From: JAWXCM01 sp034408745
GTDB lineage: Bacteria; Acidobacteriota; Terriglobia; Bryobacterales; Bryobacteraceae
DNA: 18,179 nt
Direction: 5' to 3'
Assembly (NCBI GenBank): GCA_034408745.1
Contig: JAWXCM010000396.1
Location: 1 to 18,179, forward strand
Shown here piece by piece: positions 7,045 through 14,825 of this stretch. The position numbers and the translations under genes were made by a program. Under the pieces are notes generated by a model that saw only the letters and a program-made list of their open reading frames with translations, was not told the origin of the DNA and ran no database searches. Position 1 is the first letter of the stretch. Each line of letters starts with the position of its first letter.

Positions 7045-7863
7045 CTACTCCAAAGCCAGGTACCCGCCAAGCCCCGAAGACGGCAAACGCAGCCCAATCA
7101 CAAACGTGCCAAACAGTGCGTACACCGCACTGACTTCGTCGAACCGCATCTCATAGATCAATTTCTTGAAAACCAGCGGATCTTCGGCGAAAAGGTCTAC
7201 TCCCCACTCCCAGTCGTCGAACCCAATCGACCCCGAGATGATCTGCCGAACCTCCCCCGCATACCGCCGCCCGATCATGCCGTGCTCATGCATCATCCGG
7301 ATTCGGTCAGCCATCGGCTCCTGGTACCAGTTCTTCGATTCACCCCGCTTCCGGTCCATCGGATAGAAGCAGATGTACCTCGCCGCGGGAATCTCGGGGA
7401 TCAGTCGCGGAGCCATCGCCTCACGCTGCCGCTTCAGGGTCTCCTCGATGGCTGCGTTCCAGTCCGGCGAATGCGGCTCAATTCCCTGCTCTGACAATGA
7501 GTTATAGGTCTTCTGAGTGGATTCGTAGAGCCCCAGTTCCACCACCGAAAGGTACGAAGTAATCTGTTCCAGGTACTCGAAAAGCTGTAGCTTCCGAACC
7601 TGCCGCTGAACGGCCTCCAGTTGCTCGAAACTGGGCCGGAAATGCACCAGCATCAAATCGCCCTTGTGCCCGAGCACCGAGTACAACGCGCTGCCGCTCC
7701 GTCCTCCCTGCTCCATGTCGCCGAGCGCCTCGGCAGCCTGCGCAATCACGTGTTCACGGTGCGACGCCGAAAGAGCGCGCCATACAGACCACCTCACGCG
7801 CAGGATCTGATGAAGGACACTCGAGCCTTCGAGAGTAAGAGGAACAGCGGGCGTATCGGCCAT
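7045..7863 (-). CDS. chdC: Coproheme decarboxylase / HemQ (chlorite-dismutase family)
   Basis: This 272-residue cytoplasmic enzyme oxidatively decarboxylates coproheme III to heme b, the last step of the coproporphyrin-dependent heme pathway. The C-terminal half is very characteristic: H194 in HEHGMIGRRY, predicted proximal heme ligand, then QIISGSIGFDDWEWGVDLFA and EMRFDEVSAVYALFGTF. Y167 in FYPMDRKRG fits the radical-forming catalytic Tyr of HemQ (Tyr145 in the Listeria enzyme). The chlorite-dismutase distal Arg signature is not what I see, and the HemQ-type sequence argues against chlorite dismutation. The start is the ATG at 7861-7863, with AGAGGG directly against it, unusually close for a ribosome binding site. 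It follows the upstream secreted-protein gene by 28 bases, with a hairpin in that gap. No other heme biosynthesis gene is in the window. Confidence 0.93.
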   Translation of the reverse strand: MADTPAVPLTLEGSSVLHQILRVRWSVWRALSASHREHVIAQAAEALGDMEQGGRSGSALYSVLGHKGDLMLVHFRPSFEQLEAVQRQVRKLQLFEYLEQITSYLSVVELGLYESTQKTYNSLSEQGIEPHSPDWNAAIEETLKRQREAMAPRLIPEIPAARYICFYPMDRKRGESKNWYQEPMADRIRMMHEHGMIGRRYAGEVRQIISGSIGFDDWEWGVDLFAEDPLVFKKLIYEMRFDEVSAVYALFGTFVIGLRLPSSGLGGYLALE

Positions 7864-7883
7864 CCCTCTATGTTACTTGCCTC

Positions 7884-7907
7884 GCGCCGTATCAGGGCTT
7901 ACGGCGC
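7884..7907 (-). promoter_or_regulatory. Intercistronic hairpin before chdC
   Basis: GCGCCGT at 7884-7890 pairs perfectly with ACGGCGC at 7901-7907; an extra A-T pair extends it to 8 bp with an eight-base loop. On the transcribed strand, most of the upstream gene's stop codon (7892-7894) lies in the loop, and the chdC start follows about 20 bases later. It could affect coupling, processing or partial termination between the two genes. Chance is possible in GC-rich DNA. Confidence 0.35.
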
Positions 7908-8842
7908 TGCAGCTTCGGCCGATCCGGCGCAGGATCGTCATCGCCTGTCCCGGGCAGCATTACTGGCGCCTTAACATCCCCCGGCTTCAAAGAAGTTGGG
8001 CTCAGAACCTCAGGCAGCAATTCGTTGATGCTCACGGGCGTGTAGTCGCGCGGAACAGCGAACACCGCATCGGGAATTTCATCGGTCGAGAACTCGATCA
8101 GTTCCTGCACCGTCTCAACCAGAGGCTCGTTCCCCATTCCTGGCACCGCATAGGAGGCACGCATTTCCAGATACATTCCAATACTCTTCATCGTTTCGAC
8201 GAGCTCACCTATGCCCTTTCCCGACACATCGAGAGACTTTGTGAGGTCTGCCAGGAAATCGCCCGGAACATAGGCGCGATCCGTATAACGCTGCATTTCC
8301 AGCAGTGCCGGATGCCGCACGCGTTCCGCCTGAACGGGCACCCAGACCGACACCCGCACGGCAATCGATTCCTTCCCGGAAACAGGCGCCGAAATCCCGA
8401 AGAGATACTCCTCAGCCGCAATACCGTGGATCGTCCGGGTCTTGCCCGTGGGATGAGGCTTCGTATCCACGGTCATGGCCTTCTTCAACGACGCAGCCGG
8501 CTGCTTCTTCCCCTCCGCGAAAGAGCGCCAGGCACGCTGGTACTCCTGAGGCGATACCGTGGAGTAGCGCTTCGATTGCCGGTCGACCACGGTCAGCAGG
8601 GCGCCATCAAAATCGCTCACGGACACAAAGGTGCCCATTCGCACCAATGCCCTGCTGCCCTTGATCTTCGTTTCGAAGCTCATGGAATCGACGGTCGCGG
8701 CAAACTGTTTTGCGACTTGCTCGGCCAGTTCCGGCGGTAACGCTTTGGTGGGTTGAATGCGAACTACGAAGGTTTGGCTGACATCGGCATGCAGGACACA
8801 GCAGGACAGCACAGCCAGGGACAGAGGGCGGAGTAAAAACAT
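7892..8842 (-). CDS. Secreted protein of unknown function, 316 aa
   Basis: I do not recognise the family. Residues 1-19 form a signal peptide (MFLLRPLSLAVLSC...LHA), probably cleaved before DVSQTF. The two adjacent cysteines do not make a good lipobox. The mature part starts with beta strands (QTFVVRIQPTK), and residues of about 50-150 read like a secreted lipid-binding-type beta sheet (MSFETKIKGSRALVRMG, then LLTVVDRQSKRYSTV). This is reminiscent of DUF4412-like proteins, which have the same order of signal peptide, strand-rich domain and a statement-like VDxxxKxYxxV stretch; I cannot confirm that. The last 35 residues are Pro/Asp/Lys-rich and probably disordered. The start has a good ribosome binding site (GGAG, six bases upstream), but a perfect hairpin covers it. 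It is preceded by the DinB-like gene (36 bases) and followed by chdC (28 bases). Confidence 0.85.
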   Translation of the reverse strand: MFLLRPLSLAVLSCCVLHADVSQTFVVRIQPTKALPPELAEQVAKQFAATVDSMSFETKIKGSRALVRMGTFVSVSDFDGALLTVVDRQSKRYSTVSPQEYQRAWRSFAEGKKQPAASLKKAMTVDTKPHPTGKTRTIHGIAAEEYLFGISAPVSGKESIAVRVSVWVPVQAERVRHPALLEMQRYTDRAYVPGDFLADLTKSLDVSGKGIGELVETMKSIGMYLEMRASYAVPGMGNEPLVETVQELIEFSTDEIPDAVFAVPRDYTPVSINELLPEVLSPTSLKPGDVKAPVMLPGTGDDDPAPDRPKLQRRKP

Positions 8843-8856
8843 ATGTCTCCGCCCTC
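8824..8856 (-). promoter_or_regulatory. Perfect hairpin enclosing a start codon
   Basis: GAGGGCGGAG at 8824-8833 is the exact inverse of CTCCGCCCTC at 8847-8856, with a 13-base spacer. On the transcribed strand the 5' arm holds the GGAG ribosome binding site, the ATG (8842-8840) is in the loop, and the 3' arm is codons 4 to 7 of the secreted protein. Folding would hide the ribosome binding site. This is the usual layout of a translation-repressing or temperature-responsive start-site hairpin; that role is inferred. Confidence 0.6.
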
Positions 8857-8878
8857 AGTGTACCGCTCCTCGAACTTC

Positions 8879-9400
8879 CTATTTCTCAGACCACGGCGGA
8901 GTAACACCCGCGCCCCGAGCATACGCAATCGACTGGCCCAGATGCTCATGCATGTGCGTGATTAACGTCATCGCCGCACCCGCGTTCGACATCGCACGGC
9001 CGAACAGCTTCGTGTCCTTCTCCGGAGCGTCCATTGCAGCCTCAATACCCTTGCGCGAATGTTCCATCGCCTGCTTCAGCATCGCCACAACGTCCTCCTT
9101 CTTTGTTACCGACTTCTCCGCGCCCTTCAGGTTCACGCCCGCCGGCATCGTCAGCCCAAACGAATTCGAGCCAAACATATTCGCGCTCGCAATGTGAACA
9201 TACACCTCGGATATCGTGCGTACGCCTTCACCGGGCTTGAACGAATACTTGTCCGACGGAACCTTCTCGGCCAGCGACACAAACTTCTTCGCCGTGTCGT
9301 CGAAGTTCGCCAGATATTCCGCCTTCAGTTTGGCCGAGCCCTGTGCAAACAGAGACGCCGCCGAGATAACTACCGCAAGAGCAAGTGTGGGGAAACGCAT
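8879..9400 (-). CDS. Exported DinB-like four-helix protein
   Basis: A 173-residue protein with a signal peptide (residues 1-20, MRFPTLALAV...LFAQ) followed by a DinB/DUF664-type four-helix bundle. The family's metal-binding histidines are present: H69 in EVYVHIASAN, and H149 with H153 in HMHEHLGQ. DinB-family proteins include bacillithiol- and mycothiol-dependent enzymes, but most are uncharacterised; being exported, this one probably does not act on cytoplasmic thiols. I chose the ATG at 9400 because the signal peptide starts there. The same frame stays open upstream to 9631, but those residues are Arg/Cys-rich and lie antisense to the neighbouring ATPase gene. It is divergent from that gene with only 47 bases between the starts, and likely heads the - strand gene group. 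Confidence 0.88.
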   Translation of the reverse strand: MRFPTLALAVVISAASLFAQGSAKLKAEYLANFDDTAKKFVSLAEKVPSDKYSFKPGEGVRTISEVYVHIASANMFGSNSFGLTMPAGVNLKGAEKSVTKKEDVVAMLKQAMEHSRKGIEAAMDAPEKDTKLFGRAMSNAGAAMTLITHMHEHLGQSIAYARGAGVTPPWSEK

Positions 9401-9406
9401 TGTTCG

Positions 9407-9412
9407 TTTATA
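9407..9412 (-). promoter_or_regulatory. Possible -10 box for a leaderless DinB transcript
   Basis: On the - strand TATAAA ends six bases before the DinB ATG, with no ribosome binding site between. That spacing fits a transcript beginning at the start codon. The -35 position (9430-9435) is a poor match to consensus. Confidence 0.28.
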
Positions 9413-9447
9413 CCGCACCCGCCTCGCGTTACGCTGTACCTCAGGAC

Positions 9448-11841
9448 ATGCAGGATTACGAGAAACTCGGCGTCTTCTATCTGGGACGCGAAACCGCTTC
9501 GGCGAAACCCCTCCTTTACAACAGCAAGGACCTGGTAACACACGCCGTTTGCGTCGGCATGACAGGCAGCGGCAAAACCGGCCTCTGCATCGACCTGCTG
9601 GAAGAAGCCGCCATCGACGGCGTTCCCGCAATCGTCATCGACCCCAAAGGCGACATCGCGAACCTCCTGCTCCAGTTCCCCGAGCTGCGCGCGGAAGACT
9701 TCAAGCCCTGGCTCGACCCCGAAGAAGCCCAGCGCCAAAACGTCACCCTCGACCAGCTCGCGCAGTCGCAGGCCGACCTCTGGCGCGCCGGGCTCGCGAA
9801 GTGGGACCAGGAGCCCGGCCGCATCCAGCGTCTCAAAGAGTCGGCCGACTTCGCCGTCTACACACCGGGGAGCAACGCTGGCCTGCCGATGTCCCTCCTC
9901 AAGTCCTTCGCCGCCCCCGGTGCGGCCGCGCTCGACGACCGCGAGCTCATGCGCGACCGCGTCAGCGGCACCGCCACAGCCGTGCTCTCCCTCCTCGGCA
10001 TTGCAGCCGAGCCAATGAAATCCCGCGAGCACATCCTGCTCGCCAACATCTTCGACAAGACCTGGGCCGAAGGCCGCAGCCTCACCATCGAAGAGCTCAT
10101 AGGCGCCATCCAGCAGCCCCCCATGCAGCGCGTCGGCGTGGTCGACCTCGAATCGTTCTACCCCTCGAAAGAACGCTTCGAGCTCGCCATGTCGCTCAAC
10201 AACCTCCTCGCCTCCCCCGGGTTCGAATCGTGGCTGGAGGGCGAGCCCCTCGACATCGGCCGCCTCCTCTACACCACCGCCGGAAAACCGCGTGTCTCCA
10301 TCCTGTCCATCGCGCACCTCAATGACACCGAGCGCATGTTCTTCGTCACGCTCGTGCTCAATGAACTTATCGGCTGGATGCGAGCCCAGTCCGGCACCAG
10401 CAGTCTCCGGGCCATCTTCTACATGGATGAGATCTTCGGCTACTTCCCGCCCGTCGCCAACCCGCCTTCCAAGCGCCCTCTGCTGACACTGCTGAAACAG
10501 GCGCGGGCCTTCGGCATCGGCGCCGTCCTCGCGACGCAGAATCCTGTCGACCTCGACTACAAAGGTCTCGCCAACGCCGGCACCTGGTTCATTGGTCGAC
10601 TCCAGACAGAGCGCGACAAGATGCGACTCATCGACGGTCTCGAAGGTGCGCTAAGCGAAAGCGGAGCCTCGTTCGACCGCGCCGAAATGGAGCGCATCCT
10701 ATCCGGCCTCGGCAAACGCATGTTCCTGATGAACAACGTGCACGAGAAGGGTCCCGTCATTTTCGAGACGCGCTGGGCCCTCTCCTACCTGCGAGGCCCG
10801 CTCACACGAGCCCAGATCCGCACTCTGATGCAGAGTCGCAAGACCGCGACGCCCCCGGCCCCACAGCCCACGCCCACCGCGTCGGCACCCGCCTCGGCAC
10901 CCGCAAGGTCGGCCGTTGCGTCTGCCCGACCCGTAGTGCCGCCTGAAGTACCGCAGGCCTGGCTCCCGGCCCGCGCCCACGCCGCCGCCGGGATCGCCTG
11001 GCACCCTGCCATCCTCGGAGCCGCGCAAGTTCGCTTTATCGACACCAAAGCCAAAGTCGACTTCGTAAAAGACGCCGTCTTCCTCACTCCCATCCACGAC
11101 GACGCCCTGCCCGTCGAATGGGAGCAGTGCATCGAAATCGCCTTCGACCCCAACGCTCTGGAACGCGGCCCCGCGCCTGGCACCTACGCCTCACTGCCGG
11201 CCGTCGCCTTGAAACCAAAGAGCTACGCCGCATGGCAGAAGGACCTGGTTTCCTGGATCTTCGGCCACCAGAGCATCGACATCTACTCCAGTGCGACTCT
11301 GCGAATGACCTCGCAGCCCGGCGAATCGGAGCGCGACTTCCGCCTCCGCCTCCAGCAGGGACTCCGCGAGCAGCGCGACGCCCTCGTCGACAGACTTCGT
11401 ACCAAATACGCGCCAAAGATCGCGACACTCCAGGATCGCCTCATGCGCGCCCAGCAGGCCGTGGAACGCGAGCGCCAGGAAGCCCAGTCGCAGACCATGA
11501 CCGCCGCCCTCGACATCGGAGCCAGCGTCTTCGGTGCCATGTTCGGCCGCCGCAAGTTCACCACCGCTGCCAAATCGGCCATGCGCGGAGTCGGCCGCCG
11601 CTCGCAGCAGTCAGGCGACATCCAGCGGGCCGGAGAAACACTGGAAGCAGTGGCAGGACAGCTGGATCAACTGGAGCAGCAGTTCCATGAAGAAGTCGCC
11701 GCGGTCCAGTCAAGGCTCGACGCCCGCAATGAGCCGCTCGACACAGTCGGCATCAAACCGAAGAAGGCCAACATCCAGGTTCGACTCCTGACACTCGCAT
11801 GGGTGCCATATACTTCCGAGGGAAAACCCGCATGGGAATAA
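9448..11841 (+). CDS. HerA/FtsK-like P-loop ATPase with C-terminal coiled coil
   Basis: A predicted cytoplasmic 797-residue ATPase. Walker A is GMTGSGKT at 37-44 (K43). Walker B is FYMDE at 324-328 (D327, E328). A sensor-like ATQNPVDLDYKGLANAG follows, then the GRLQTERDKMRLIDGLEG segment typical of HerA/VirB4/TraG-type DNA-translocating ATPases. Residues of about 464-515 are a Pro/Ala-rich linker. Residues of about 644-757 are charged helices, likely coiled coil, interrupted by a small Gly/Ala patch (ALDIGASVFGAMFG). HerA-type enzymes usually form hexameric rings that move DNA or protein. No nuclease partner such as NurA is nearby. I prefer the ATG at 9448; the GTG at 9385 would overlap the divergent DinB start. 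It is the first gene of a seven-gene run, and its end overlaps the next gene by ten bases. Its function is unknown. Confidence 0.88.
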   Translation: MQDYEKLGVFYLGRETASAKPLLYNSKDLVTHAVCVGMTGSGKTGLCIDLLEEAAIDGVPAIVIDPKGDIANLLLQFPELRAEDFKPWLDPEEAQRQNVTLDQLAQSQADLWRAGLAKWDQEPGRIQRLKESADFAVYTPGSNAGLPMSLLKSFAAPGAAALDDRELMRDRVSGTATAVLSLLGIAAEPMKSREHILLANIFDKTWAEGRSLTIEELIGAIQQPPMQRVGVVDLESFYPSKERFELAMSLNNLLASPGFESWLEGEPLDIGRLLYTTAGKPRVSILSIAHLNDTERMFFVTLVLNELIGWMRAQSGTSSLRAIFYMDEIFGYFPPVANPPSKRPLLTLLKQARAFGIGAVLATQNPVDLDYKGLANAGTWFIGRLQTERDKMRLIDGLEGALSESGASFDRAEMERILSGLGKRMFLMNNVHEKGPVIFETRWALSYLRGPLTRAQIRTLMQSRKTATPPAPQPTPTASAPASAPARSAVASARPVVPPEVPQAWLPARAHAAAGIAWHPAILGAAQVRFIDTKAKVDFVKDAVFLTPIHDDALPVEWEQCIEIAFDPNALERGPAPGTYASLPAVALKPKSYAAWQKDLVSWIFGHQSIDIYSSATLRMTSQPGESERDFRLRLQQGLREQRDALVDRLRTKYAPKIATLQDRLMRAQQAVERERQEAQSQTMTAALDIGASVFGAMFGRRKFTTAAKSAMRGVGRRSQQSGDIQRAGETLEAVAGQLDQLEQQFHEEVAAVQSRLDARNEPLDTVGIKPKKANIQVRLLTLAWVPYTSEGKPAWE

Positions 11842-12953
11842 GCCGACTCTCCATCGCCTGCGCCACGCTCGCCATCTCCGCTCTGGCTCAGCCGCAGTTC
11901 AAAGAGCACGTCATAGCAACCGGCCTGAAGGGCGGCTATCAGGTGGTCCCGTTCGACGTCAATGGCGACGGCCGCGCCGACCTCATCGCACTCTCCAGCG
12001 GACTCACTGAGCTCGAGTGGTATGAGAACCCCGGCTCTTTCGACAAGACCTGGCCCCGGCACGTCTTCGCCGGCGGACTCAGCCGAATGATCAACGTCGG
12101 CGTGCTCGACAAAGACACGCTCATCGTGGCTCACGGCTTTGAGAACGTGGCAGCGAAAAGCGTCGGAAACGTCAGCGTTCTGCGCAGGCCCGCCACCGCC
12201 GGCGCCCCGTGGAGCGTCCAGGAGATCGACCGGCTGACCACGTCCCACCGTCTCCGCTCCGCCGACATCCGGGGCAACGGCAAGCCCGTCATGGTCAACG
12301 CTCCACTCACAGGAGCTAAAGCCGCGCCGCCCGACTACAACGACAACGCGCCACTCGTCTGGTACGATCCCGCCAACGGACTCAGGCGCGAATTACTAAA
12401 CGAAGCCAATCACGGAGTCGTCCACGGGATCTTCATCGTCGACTGGAACAAGGACAAGCGCGACGACATCCTCACCGCCAGCCAGAGCGGCATCCACATC
12501 CACAGCCTGGGCAAGAACGGCAAGTGGACCCGCACCGAGTTCTCCGCCGAGCCCAGCAGCGACATCGCCGTCGGCAAACTCGGCCGCGAACGCATCGTCG
12601 CTGCCATCGAGCCATGGCACGGCAATCGAGTGACGGTCTACATCAGCGGCAGGCGCCAGATCATCGACGAGACCCTGGCCGACGGCCACACCGTGATCAC
12701 AGCGGACCTTGATGGCGACGGCCGCGACGAGATCATCGCCGCCGGGCGCCAGGGTCCGAAAAGCGTGTTCGTGTACAAAAACACCAGCGGCACGGCGTGG
12801 ACCCGGCAGACTGTCGACCCCGCCATGCCCGCCGCAGCCTGCATCGCGCTCGACTTGAACAGTGACCGCCGTCTGGACCTCGCCTGCATTGCTGCCGGAA
12901 CCGCGAATCTCAAAGTTTATGAGAATTTGGTTACAAAACCCGTGTCGCGGTAG
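11832..12953 (+). CDS. Secreted FG-GAP/VCBS repeat protein
   Basis: A 373-residue exported protein with a signal peptide (residues 1-19, ending ALAQPQF) and at least four FG-GAP/VCBS-type blades. Each blade holds a calcium-loop-like motif: DVNGDGRADLIAL, DWNKDKRDDILTA, DLDGDGRDEIIAAG and DLNSDRRLDLACI. The Asp/Asn residues in D-x-[ND]-x-D-x-R-x-D-[IL] probably bind Ca2+. The whole protein is likely a beta propeller used for adhesion or protein binding outside the cell; no enzymatic domain is seen. The ATG lies inside the last codons of the ATPase gene (ten-base overlap), implying coupled translation of a cytoplasmic ATPase and an exported propeller. An upstream in-frame start at 11799 would put eleven residues before the signal peptide and is less likely. 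Confidence 0.88.
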   Translation: MGISRLSIACATLAISALAQPQFKEHVIATGLKGGYQVVPFDVNGDGRADLIALSSGLTELEWYENPGSFDKTWPRHVFAGGLSRMINVGVLDKDTLIVAHGFENVAAKSVGNVSVLRRPATAGAPWSVQEIDRLTTSHRLRSADIRGNGKPVMVNAPLTGAKAAPPDYNDNAPLVWYDPANGLRRELLNEANHGVVHGIFIVDWNKDKRDDILTASQSGIHIHSLGKNGKWTRTEFSAEPSSDIAVGKLGRERIVAAIEPWHGNRVTVYISGRRQIIDETLADGHTVITADLDGDGRDEIIAAGRQGPKSVFVYKNTSGTAWTRQTVDPAMPAAACIALDLNSDRRLDLACIAAGTANLKVYENLVTKPVSR

Positions 12954-12961
12954 ACTTTAAT

Positions 12962-13975
12962 TTGCTCCATCCAGCGGTTTCGGTGGTGATCCCAACCCTG
13001 GCGGCGGATACCGCGCTGCTGGAGTGTGTTCGCTCACTCCAGGCGCAAACGTGTGAGGATTTCGAAGTGATTGTGGTAGATAACAGCGGAACGGGCGCCG
13101 TACGGGGACTTGGCCTCGTCGATGTGCCACGCCTGCGTGTTATCGAGAACGATCACAACGCCGGTTTCGGCACCGCGGTGAATCAGGGCTGGCGAGCCTC
13201 TGCCGGACCCTTCGTAGCCACTCTTAACGACGACGCCGAAGCCGAGCCCGGCTGGCTCGCCGAAATGGTCGAGGCCGCAAAAAAAGATCCGGAGATCGGT
13301 CTAATTGCCTGTCAGGTGCGTCTTTCAGAAAATGTGCTGGATTCTGCCGGAATGCTGATCGGCGGCGATGGCAGCAGCAAGCAGCGTGGTCATGGGCGCA
13401 GTCCCGCCGACTTCGCCGTCGAGGAAGACGTGCTGATGCCCAGTGGTTCGGCCGCCCTGTATCGACGCGCCATGCTCGATGACATCGGCGGTTTCGCCGA
13501 CGACTTTTTCCTGTATTGCGAGGATTCGGACCTCGGACTGCGCGCGCGCCGCCGCGGCTGGCGCTGCCGTTATGTGCCTTCCGCCATCGTCCGTCACGGC
13601 TACTCGAAATCGGCGGGGCGCGCTTCCGCCCTCAAGGCGATGCTGGTCGAGCGCAACCGACTCTGCCTCCTGATTCGAAATTTCCCCCTTAGTCTGATCC
13701 TCGCGGCCCCGTTTGTCTCCGCAGTCCGCTATTTCTGGCATGCGGTGTACATGCTGAAAGGCACCGGCAAAGCGGCCGAGTTCGCCCAGTCCGGCGGCAA
13801 CGGAGCCAGCCTGCCAGTCATGGTGCTCCGAGCCCACTGGCAAGCCCTCCGCCGGCTCCCCGCGCTTCTCGCCGAACGCCGCGCCATCCAGGCTCGCGCA
13901 TATCTCAACGACCGTCAGTTCGGGCGGCTCCTCGCCGCACACTCCATATCGTCCAGGGAGGTAGCCGCACTGTGA
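12962..13975 (+). CDS. GT2 glycosyltransferase, WbbL/rhamnosyltransferase-like
   Basis: A 337-residue GT-A glycosyltransferase of family 2 that would add a sugar from a nucleotide donor on the cytoplasmic face of the membrane. Seen are the N-terminal strand VSVVIPTLAAD, donor-site D40 in VIVVDNSG, the metal-site DD at 91-92 in ATLNDDAE, and the acceptor-site segment SGSAALYRRAMLDDIGGF followed by LYCEDSDLGLRARRRGW with E187-D188. This order is typical of WbbL-like rhamnosyltransferases. A hydrophobic stretch near 232-255 probably docks it to the membrane. The start is a TTG at 12962, eight bases after the FG-GAP stop, chosen because HPAVSVVIP starts as the family does; no clear ribosome binding site precedes it. 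The gene overlaps the next one by four bases (GTGA). Confidence 0.92.
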   Translation: MLHPAVSVVIPTLAADTALLECVRSLQAQTCEDFEVIVVDNSGTGAVRGLGLVDVPRLRVIENDHNAGFGTAVNQGWRASAGPFVATLNDDAEAEPGWLAEMVEAAKKDPEIGLIACQVRLSENVLDSAGMLIGGDGSSKQRGHGRSPADFAVEEDVLMPSGSAALYRRAMLDDIGGFADDFFLYCEDSDLGLRARRRGWRCRYVPSAIVRHGYSKSAGRASALKAMLVERNRLCLLIRNFPLSLILAAPFVSAVRYFWHAVYMLKGTGKAAEFAQSGGNGASLPVMVLRAHWQALRRLPALLAERRAIQARAYLNDRQFGRLLAAHSISSREVAAL

Positions 13976-14823
13976 GTAGACGCCTCAGAGGGGGACCCGG
14001 ATCGCTTCTGATCCTCATTCCCTGCTTCAACGAACAGGGAGCTATCGGACACGTGGTGCGCGACGTGCACCGGGTTCTGCCCGGCGTTCCCGTGATGGTG
14101 ATTGACGACTGCTCCGCGGACTCCACCATTGATGTCGCCGAACAGGCAGGGGCCTCCGTACTGCCGCTCCCGCATCACCTCGGACTCGGAGGCGCCGTTC
14201 AGGCCGGATACCGGCTCGCTTTCGAACTCGGCTTCCAGTACGTGATCCGCGTCGACGGCGACGGCCAGCACTCCGCCGAAGATATCCCTCGCGTTTTTGA
14301 AGTGCTGCGCCGCTCTGGCGTCCAGATGGTCATCGGCTCCCGCTACGTGCGCAAGCAGAGCCGCAATTACACCAACACGCTGAGAGGGTTTGGCATCGTC
14401 GTGTTTCGAACCCTGCTTCGCCCCATTCTCGGCCGCTGGGTATATGACCCGACGTCAGGGTTCGTCGGAGTGAACCGCGAAGCCCTCCAGGTATTCAGCC
14501 GCAGCTTTCCGCTCGAATACCCGGAAATCGAAGCTCTCGTCGTTCTGCAGCGCAAACAGTTCCGATTCGAAGAGGTGCCCTGCGAGGTTCGCCCGAGGCT
14601 CGCGGGAGTCAGCACCATCACCGCGGCAAGATCGATCTATTACATTCTGCATGTCCTGCTCGGCGTCTTCGTGAACGTGCTGAAATTTGAGGGGGGCCGC
14701 CGTCGCCGTGAGACCAGCCTCTACCAGCTCCGAACCACCCTCGAAGAAGAGGCACCCGAACCGGAGGAACCTGAGCAGGCATTCCAGCCGGAACCCGAGC
14801 CTGAGCGAGGAGCACTGAGTTAG
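13972..14823 (+). CDS. GT2 polyprenyl-phosphate sugar synthase (DPM1-like)
   Basis: A 283-residue GT2 enzyme resembling dolichol/polyprenyl-phosphate mannose or glucose synthases, which move one sugar from a nucleotide donor onto lipid phosphate. Motifs: LLILIPCFNE at 12-21, D45-D46 in VIDDCSADST, the GxGGAVxAGYxxA signature at 71-83, and the metal site D95-G-D97-G-Q-H100. The segment IVIGSRY-type MVIGSRYVRK and the Arg-rich region after 150 fit the lipid-acceptor part. It lacks the C-terminal transmembrane pair seen in some members; the last 26 residues are Glu/Pro-rich. The GTG start overlaps the previous stop (GTGA), with GGGAGG about ten bases upstream as a good ribosome binding site. The following DUF2304 gene often accompanies such enzymes and may supply membrane anchoring. 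Confidence 0.92.
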   Translation: MSRRLRGGPGSLLILIPCFNEQGAIGHVVRDVHRVLPGVPVMVIDDCSADSTIDVAEQAGASVLPLPHHLGLGGAVQAGYRLAFELGFQYVIRVDGDGQHSAEDIPRVFEVLRRSGVQMVIGSRYVRKQSRNYTNTLRGFGIVVFRTLLRPILGRWVYDPTSGFVGVNREALQVFSRSFPLEYPEIEALVVLQRKQFRFEEVPCEVRPRLAGVSTITAARSIYYILHVLLGVFVNVLKFEGGRRRRETSLYQLRTTLEEEAPEPEEPEQAFQPEPEPERGALS

Positions 14824-14825
14824 CC

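Noticed and set aside
9216..10325. 369-codon + frame and 315-codon - frame overlapping the ATPase N-terminus
   Set aside because: The true frame has Walker A and B; these have Arg/Pro- or Glu/Gly-rich composition and no motif.
10882..10905. Tandem 12-base repeat in the ATPase gene
   Set aside because: Two copies of TCGGCACCCGC plus one base simply encode the Ala/Ser/Pro linker; ordinary low-complexity coding sequence.
9448..11841. HerA-type antiviral defence system
   Set aside because: No nuclease, SIR2, DUF4297 or other effector is adjacent, and the neighbours are glycosyltransferases.
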